The notes beneath the pieces were generated by a model. It was not told the origin of the DNA and ran no database searches. It saw nothing but the letters and a program-made list of their open reading frames with translations. This document shows, in pieces, positions 59,350 through 64,000 of a stretch of 64,000 nucleotides of DNA. Position numbers and translations under genes: made by a program. The stretch covers positions 1,116,001 through 1,180,000 of the forward strand of contig OX337241.1 in NCBI GenBank assembly GCA_946965045.2, in the 5' to 3' direction. The first letter of the stretch is position 1; every line of letters begins with the position of its first letter. The stretch comes from Epithemia pelagica (lineage: Eukaryota > Bacillariophyta > Bacillariophyceae > Surirellales > Surirellaceae).

Positions 59350-62136
59350 TTGGCCACGTGTACCCCGTCCTCCCGAGATCTCCTCCTCAATACCTTCAAC
59401 AAATCTGACGTTGAAAACCCTCGTCTGGTTTGCTTTTTGGTGATGTTGGATCCTTTCCTAGACGATGCCGATCGGTCCGCGCTCCAAGCCCTCGGACTCT
59501 CTTCCCAATGGGGCCCCATGCTGCTCTATCCTCTCTGGCCGTTGACCTTTCATCGTCGGAAATGGGGGTTTGCCCCTGACTCCTCGGCGGTGTCTTCCAT
59601 TCACGATTTTTCTCCGACGAATCCCTCGCCCCGCGACATCCTCTCCCCGGAACAGTTAGGACATTTTGCATGGGATTTCCTGGCGCCCGTCGATCAACAG
59701 GCGCTCGTCCAGTCGTCCATCTCTTTCCAATTTTACTACCGCCTTCGTCTGGCAGCAGCGCGTGGACATCCACTTCACCTCTGCCGAGAACCGCCACACG
59801 TCGACGCTTCCCTGCCCCTTCCCTATCGAAAAGCCTTCAGTTCCGCTGTCGCGCTCTGCAAAGCCAATTTCGTGTACGCAGATTTCTTCCGATGGCTTGG
59901 TGGCAGATACAACAACAAGCACCGAAATTTGGATGACGCTTTCAACATTATTGATCGCGTCCGGGCCTACGACCCACCCCCCAACTATCCTCCACTTGAC
60001 ATTGAGCGCACGTGGCGCCTCTTCCACCATGGGGCACCGCTTTCCGGACACTATTCTTGCAGCCGTTCGGCAGTGGCGGCTAGAAACTTCTTCGACAATC
60101 ATGACGGCGTCCAATCGAATTTAGCCGAGATTATTAAGAAGTATAAAAAAGAAGAACAGTTGCAGTATCATCTTTTTCTGCCTCGTCTTCTGTGGCGTTT
60201 TCTCCCTGGTTTGTTCTTGGCACTCATAAACTGGGTGGCCCCCAAGCCACACCGTTTGGGAGACACGGGTCGACTATGTATCGACCCATCGTCCACCATT
60301 TCCTTCCAAGACGACAGCAATACCAACTCCCAGATTCCCAATGCCGGCGACGATGAGGACGCCAATCCAGCTGTCCACTACGGGACGGCCTTTATGCGGT
60401 TTCTCACCTACATCTACAATTTGAGACTGGACCACCCCCACGAAGATATCCTACTATCGGCCGACGATATCAGTGCTGCGTTTAGACGAATTACCTACAA
60501 CCCGCATGCCGCTGTTGCCTTTGCCTCCGTGTTGGGTTGGTTCCTCATCATACCTGTCGGTATGATATTTGGAGCCAAAAACAGTCCCTCGTACTATATG
60601 AAGCCCGGCGAATTACGGGCCCACCTTGCTCGGTATCTCCCTTCCTTGTTGACGCCGGTCACTTCGTTGAGCAACACCATTGTCCTCCCGCCCCCTCCAT
60701 CTGTCGACATCGTCCGCTCCTTTTCCCCGGCCACTCCAGACCTGCTGAATCAGGGCACGGCCACCCTCTTAGCCGTCTCTCCTTCAACACCACTCTCTCG
60801 GCATGCCCCCGTGTATGCACCGTTCGTGGATGACACCGGCGGCGCGGCGATTCGCCGCAACATTCAACAACTTGTCAGTAGCAGCGTCCTTGCTGCCTAC
60901 GTCACATTTGGATTCCCTGACGAGGACATCGGCCGTCCCGAGGCGATTAATCCGGCGAAATTCGTTCGGGAAATCTTCCACAAACTCAAATTTCTCGGTT
61001 TTATAATCAATACACGAGATTTGACCGTCAGTTGGCCCGACCATAAAAAAGAACAACTCCATCTGTACTTGACCCATTTGTGGTCCAGTCCTCCTCCTAC
61101 TGCTGGCGGGCGACGCCTTTCCCCCCAAGCTGCGGCCACCATTCTTGGCCTAGTCCATCATAGCGCTCCTGTATCAGTTTTTGGAGTGTATGCGGCTCTT
61201 GGCCTGCAATTCGCTTTGAATGACGCTATTCGCGGTGCCAAACTCCGAAATCAAAGTTCTGCTTCCTCGTTCTTCTGGATTAAAACCCGATTCAGTATAT
61301 CTCGCGAAGTTTTGCACGATTTGGACCTCCTGCGGCAGGCTTGTCGGCCCCACGCCCCTTCTTGTGTGTGGACTCGGCCCCTCGGCCTGATTATTCCCCG
61401 GTCGTCTCAGTTCACCGTTCTCGGTGACGCTTCTATCGAGAGCCTTGGGGGGTGGCTAAGCCATGATCGGTTCCCGTTCATGTGGCGGTTGACAAAACGG
61501 GATCTGGAATGTCTGGGTTTCATCATCCCACGGAACATGCAAGTCACCAAACATACCGCCGACACGGACGACCCCAATGCCCCCTGGCATATCAATCTCT
61601 TAGAGTTTGTTGTCCTCATTATTGATTTTTGGGTTGTGGTTGCTTTGGCATCGCGCCTCAAACCCCGTCCCCATGAGCTCGTATTTACCCTTCGAACGGA
61701 CAACACGTCCGCCCTTTCGTGGTTGACACATGCTGCGAGAAGTAAACGGCCATCAGTTCGTCGGCTTGCACGCTTGTTCCAGGCCCTTCTAACCACTTCC
61801 CCTCTGCCGGTCCAATTACAGGCATCCCATATACCGGGAGAAGACAATCACAACGCCGACCTGTTGTCAAGACCCACGAAAGCCCCTACGTGGGAATCCG
61901 TTATCGGTCTGTCTATGCCTCGCTTGGACCCACGTCAAGCTTACCGGCTCCCGCGGAAACTGCTCTCCGTGATCTTATTGGTTTTCAAACACAACACGAC
62001 TGCGGACGCACTCGCAACCGCAACGACCAGGCTGTGGACTCTCGCGCCGGTCACTTTCAACGTTGGTCTATCAAGTATGGATATGATACCGAACTTTTCC
62101 GGCGACTCAGTGACGGCGAGCGTCTCAACACCCTAG
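59350..62136 (+). CDS. DIRS reverse transcriptase and RNase H
   Basis: The 928-codon frame has no ATG at its start (it opens with TTG after a stop at 59245-59247), so translation probably depends on another mechanism or on a start lost by mutation. RT motifs are clear: LLSADDISAAFRRI (motif A), GAKNSPSYYM (motif B) and YAPFVDDTG (motif C). The RNase H domain shows LLEFVVLII, RTDNTSALSW and the closing HIPGEDNHNADLLSRP, which is the DIRS-type ending. The last 90 codons overlap the recombinase frame. Confidence 0.88.
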   Translation: MATCTPSSRDLLLNTFNKSDVENPRLVCFLVMLDPFLDDADRSALQALGLSSQWGPMLLYPLWPLTFHRRKWGFAPDSSAVSSIHDFSPTNPSPRDILSPEQLGHFAWDFLAPVDQQALVQSSISFQFYYRLRLAAARGHPLHLCREPPHVDASLPLPYRKAFSSAVALCKANFVYADFFRWLGGRYNNKHRNLDDAFNIIDRVRAYDPPPNYPPLDIERTWRLFHHGAPLSGHYSCSRSAVAARNFFDNHDGVQSNLAEIIKKYKKEEQLQYHLFLPRLLWRFLPGLFLALINWVAPKPHRLGDTGRLCIDPSSTISFQDDSNTNSQIPNAGDDEDANPAVHYGTAFMRFLTYIYNLRLDHPHEDILLSADDISAAFRRITYNPHAAVAFASVLGWFLIIPVGMIFGAKNSPSYYMKPGELRAHLARYLPSLLTPVTSLSNTIVLPPPPSVDIVRSFSPATPDLLNQGTATLLAVSPSTPLSRHAPVYAPFVDDTGGAAIRRNIQQLVSSSVLAAYVTFGFPDEDIGRPEAINPAKFVREIFHKLKFLGFIINTRDLTVSWPDHKKEQLHLYLTHLWSSPPPTAGGRRLSPQAAATILGLVHHSAPVSVFGVYAALGLQFALNDAIRGAKLRNQSSASSFFWIKTRFSISREVLHDLDLLRQACRPHAPSCVWTRPLGLIIPRSSQFTVLGDASIESLGGWLSHDRFPFMWRLTKRDLECLGFIIPRNMQVTKHTADTDDPNAPWHINLLEFVVLIIDFWVVVALASRLKPRPHELVFTLRTDNTSALSWLTHAARSKRPSVRRLARLFQALLTTSPLPVQLQASHIPGEDNHNADLLSRPTKAPTWESVIGLSMPRLDPRQAYRLPRKLLSVILLVFKHNTTADALATATTRLWTLAPVTFNVGLSSMDMIPNFSGDSVTASVSTP

Positions 62137-63155
62137 CTCTGTTCCTCCATGACGTTGCCAATGGCCACAATCTGGTTACTACCGACACCCTCACTCCTTC
62201 CACCCTCACCAATTATCTGGTGGCCGCCAAACATTACCTACAGTTGGTACGCGGCTGTTTCTTGCAGACTCATTGTCCCGAAAACCCCAACAATCTCCAC
62301 CCGGTCTTGGCGCACCAACTGGCATTTCGACGCAAGTGGTTTCGTCCTAGCGACCGCCGAGAACCCATCACACATGACATGTTTGCCAACTTGGCCACTC
62401 GCGTCCACCTTCTGCTGGACGCGTCCCCGGCCTCTCACATATTGTTTCTCCCAACCGTATACGATTGGCTCTGTTTGGGCATTTTCACTGGATCCCGTGC
62501 AGGCGAATATGCCCAGACCAATGGCTTGAAGCACCAGTACTCTCCAGTCCCCCATTGTCCCAACGATCCTTCCTGGGTTGGCAAGCCCATAGCGTTTGTT
62601 GCCTCTGATTTCACTTTCCTCACGGCGCAGAACCAAGAAATCACGGCCGCACGAGCACCGGCTCATCTTTCCTTGGTCGCCGTCCGCATTCGCTTCAGAC
62701 ATGACAAAAGCAAACGGAATTTTACCACGCGCACCTTTCAACGGGCGCAACACCCTTTTCTGTGTCCCCTGCAAGCCACACTTCGCATCCTTATCAGGGC
62801 CCAAACACTTCATCTGCCCCCTTCGGAGCCTCTGGCCTGCTACAAGGAGACCTTGTCCTCGCCGACACCTGTGTACCTCACCTCGGCCGTTATTGTTGCC
62901 GAACTTCGCAAAACCTGTGTGTTAGCGTACCCCGATCCTTCTCATTATCACCGGCGCCACATCAAATGCTTAGTCGCTCACTCTACGCGAGTTACAGCGG
63001 CCGTTGCTCTTTGGAACTGCGGCGTTCCGCCTGAAACCATCGCGTTCCGCTTGCGATGGACGCAACAGTCCTCGGTGGAGCATTACTTACGCGACTGTTC
63101 TAAGGCTATTGGACCTCTTACCACCAAGGCCATCATGGGGGTTATGTCTATTTAA
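61890..63155 (+). CDS. DIRS tyrosine recombinase
   Basis: This frame is shifted by -1 relative to the RT frame and overlaps its end by about 250 bases. It opens with GTG and has no Met before about residue 165, so it is probably made as a fusion by frameshifting from the RT frame. The catalytic residues of tyrosine recombinases are present: Arg in GIFTGSRAGEYAQ, the His-x-x-Arg in AHSTRVTAAVAL and the nucleophile Tyr in SVEHYLRDC. The enzyme would insert the circular DNA copy of the element. Confidence 0.87.
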   Translation: MGIRYRSVYASLGPTSSLPAPAETALRDLIGFQTQHDCGRTRNRNDQAVDSRAGHFQRWSIKYGYDTELFRRLSDGERLNTLALFLHDVANGHNLVTTDTLTPSTLTNYLVAAKHYLQLVRGCFLQTHCPENPNNLHPVLAHQLAFRRKWFRPSDRREPITHDMFANLATRVHLLLDASPASHILFLPTVYDWLCLGIFTGSRAGEYAQTNGLKHQYSPVPHCPNDPSWVGKPIAFVASDFTFLTAQNQEITAARAPAHLSLVAVRIRFRHDKSKRNFTTRTFQRAQHPFLCPLQATLRILIRAQTLHLPPSEPLACYKETLSSPTPVYLTSAVIVAELRKTCVLAYPDPSHYHRRHIKCLVAHSTRVTAAVALWNCGVPPETIAFRLRWTQQSSVEHYLRDCSKAIGPLTTKAIMGVMSI

Positions 63156-63592
63156 CGTAAACAAATCTTTCTCGTCATACGTTTCTCTTCCACGGCGACA
63201 CCCCCTTGGGTTCCACGTCCACTGTTATGGGATCTCCACTCCTTGTTCTGTTCGTTGTGTTTAATCCAAAACTTGTCCACGCTTTGTTGGAAGGTCTTCA
63301 GAGACCTGTTTTCCAAAAACGGTTCTTTCTTTTATATACACTGTCTGTTGCAGTGCACTATGTCCATATCTGGATTACTTAAAATTCTCATACACTGACA
63401 CTATCATTCAACGACGACAACTAACATTATCATGCAACAACGACAACTGACAGTACGTTTATTATTACATACAACTACTTACAAGTCACTTACTTGGAAA
63501 TGACGTTTACATTCTAAGGAATCTTGTCTGGACATCAACCGACATTGAATCTTGGAAATGAGTTAAGAACACTGTCGACGTACAGACACTAC
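63156..63592. other. Right flank of DIRS-like element
   Basis: No gene is seen. Two imperfect copies of a 25-base motif containing CAACAACGACAACT lie at about 63403-63450, and CTTGGAAATGA occurs twice (63494 and 63550). This may belong to the right terminal region of the element. Confidence 0.4.
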
Positions 63593-63839
63593 GTGACTAA
63601 TACTTAAGCCTACCGTCACATTCCGTCAGTACGTTGTACGGGTCTCAATCTACCGATGGGTCGCAGATATGGACGACGGACAGTCAAGAGGTGACTACTA
63701 TTTAAGCCTTCCGTCGCATAGCGTCCGTACGTTGCACGGTTCTAAATCTCAACAACGAGTCGCATATAAGGAGGACGGACAGTCGCGATGTGACCAATAC
63801 TTAAGCCTTTTGTCACATCCAGTCTGTATGTCACCCGTC
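63593..63839 (+). repeat. Tandem repeat of about 98 bp, 2.5 copies
   Basis: Units start at 63593, 63691 and 63790, each opening GTGAC(T/C)A followed by TTAAGCC, then GTACGTTG(T/C)ACGG and, near the end, GGACGGACAGTC. The first two units are 98 and 99 bases with many substitutions, and the third is partial. The array runs directly into the ATG at 63840, so it may be a 5' leader or promoter array. Confidence 0.75.
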
Positions 63840-64000
63840 ATGAGTTTTTCTGATTTAGCAGCTCGTTGGCAAACTCAACTCGAGTCCTGTCCGTCGAGCG
63901 TCCGCTGCTTTTCTTCCACCAGCGTCTCCAAATCGCGATATTCTGCGGATACAACCGATACGAGATGCGCCGTTTGTTCAGTCAGCGATCCTCAGTTGAT
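63840..64000 (+). CDS. Start of an unidentified reading frame, cut by window end
   Basis: An ATG right after the tandem repeat opens a frame with no stop to the last base (53 codons plus two bases). The peptide begins MSFSDLAARWQTQLES and is Ser/Thr-rich with a CAVC pair. I do not recognise it. It could be the first protein of a further mobile element or a host gene. Confidence 0.4.
   Translation, partial: MSFSDLAARWQTQLESCPSSVRCFSSTSVSKSRYSADTTDTRCAVCSVSDPQL

Larger units (their letters stand above)
55551..63155 (+). mobile_element. DIRS-like tyrosine-recombinase retrotransposon
   Basis: Several long plus-strand frames form one element: a gag-like region (55551-59138), a reverse transcriptase with RNase H (59350-62136) and an overlapping tyrosine recombinase (61890-63155). 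This gene order, with the recombinase overlapping the RT frame, is typical of DIRS-type elements, which integrate through recombination rather than with an integrase. I could not find matching terminal repeats on the two sides, so the ends are approximate. Coding sequence is much richer in C than in the surrounding genes. Confidence 0.85.

Noticed and set aside
1-64000. tRNA or rRNA genes
   Set aside because: Reading for tRNA-like arms and conserved rRNA blocks by eye gave no convincing case; a covariance-model scan would be needed to exclude them.

Overview
The window looks like nuclear DNA of a photosynthetic stramenopile, most likely a pennate diatom. Genes are compact with few short GT-AG introns (65-145 bp). 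Two presequences carry the signal-peptide plus Ala-Phe motif of diatom plastid import (ASAFVGSP in a methionine aminopeptidase, EAFVATP in a SOUL protein). Introns quoted here were placed by hand and keep the reading frame across every junction.

Region 1 (0.3-12.6 kb) holds a sulfotransferase, a terpene-synthase-like gene whose class I motifs are in an unusual order, a P-loop NTPase gene in the same frame just downstream, an intronless RNA-dependent RNA polymerase fused to a UPF1-like helicase (minus strand), and a cytochrome P450 fused in frame to a second copy of the same P-loop NTPase domain. The terpene-synthase-like and P450 genes, both carrying or adjoining this NTPase, are the best candidate here for an undescribed system: a possible specialised-metabolite locus of unknown product.

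Region 2 (13-32 kb) is mostly single genes: an ER-retained formylglycine-generating-enzyme homologue without the catalytic cysteines, a membrane short-chain dehydrogenase, a VWA-RBR ubiquitin-ligase-like protein, a three-exon membrane protein of unknown function, a large PPR protein, a single-pass membrane protein of unknown function, and an organellar cysteinyl-tRNA synthetase.

Region 3 (32-55 kb) is a tandem triplication. An intact plastid methionine aminopeptidase gene lies at the left edge and an intact SOUL gene at the right edge. Between them are three copies of a nuclease-kinase (Crinkler-like) gene, two broken and one intact, separated by two identical junctions where the 3' half of SOUL is fused to the 5' part of the aminopeptidase gene. 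A 5.7-kb non-LTR retrotransposon with 10-bp target-site duplications sits in the middle unit.

Region 4 (55.5-64 kb) is a DIRS-like retroelement with reverse transcriptase, RNase H and tyrosine recombinase. It is followed by a roughly 98-bp tandem repeat and the start of a reading frame that runs off the window.
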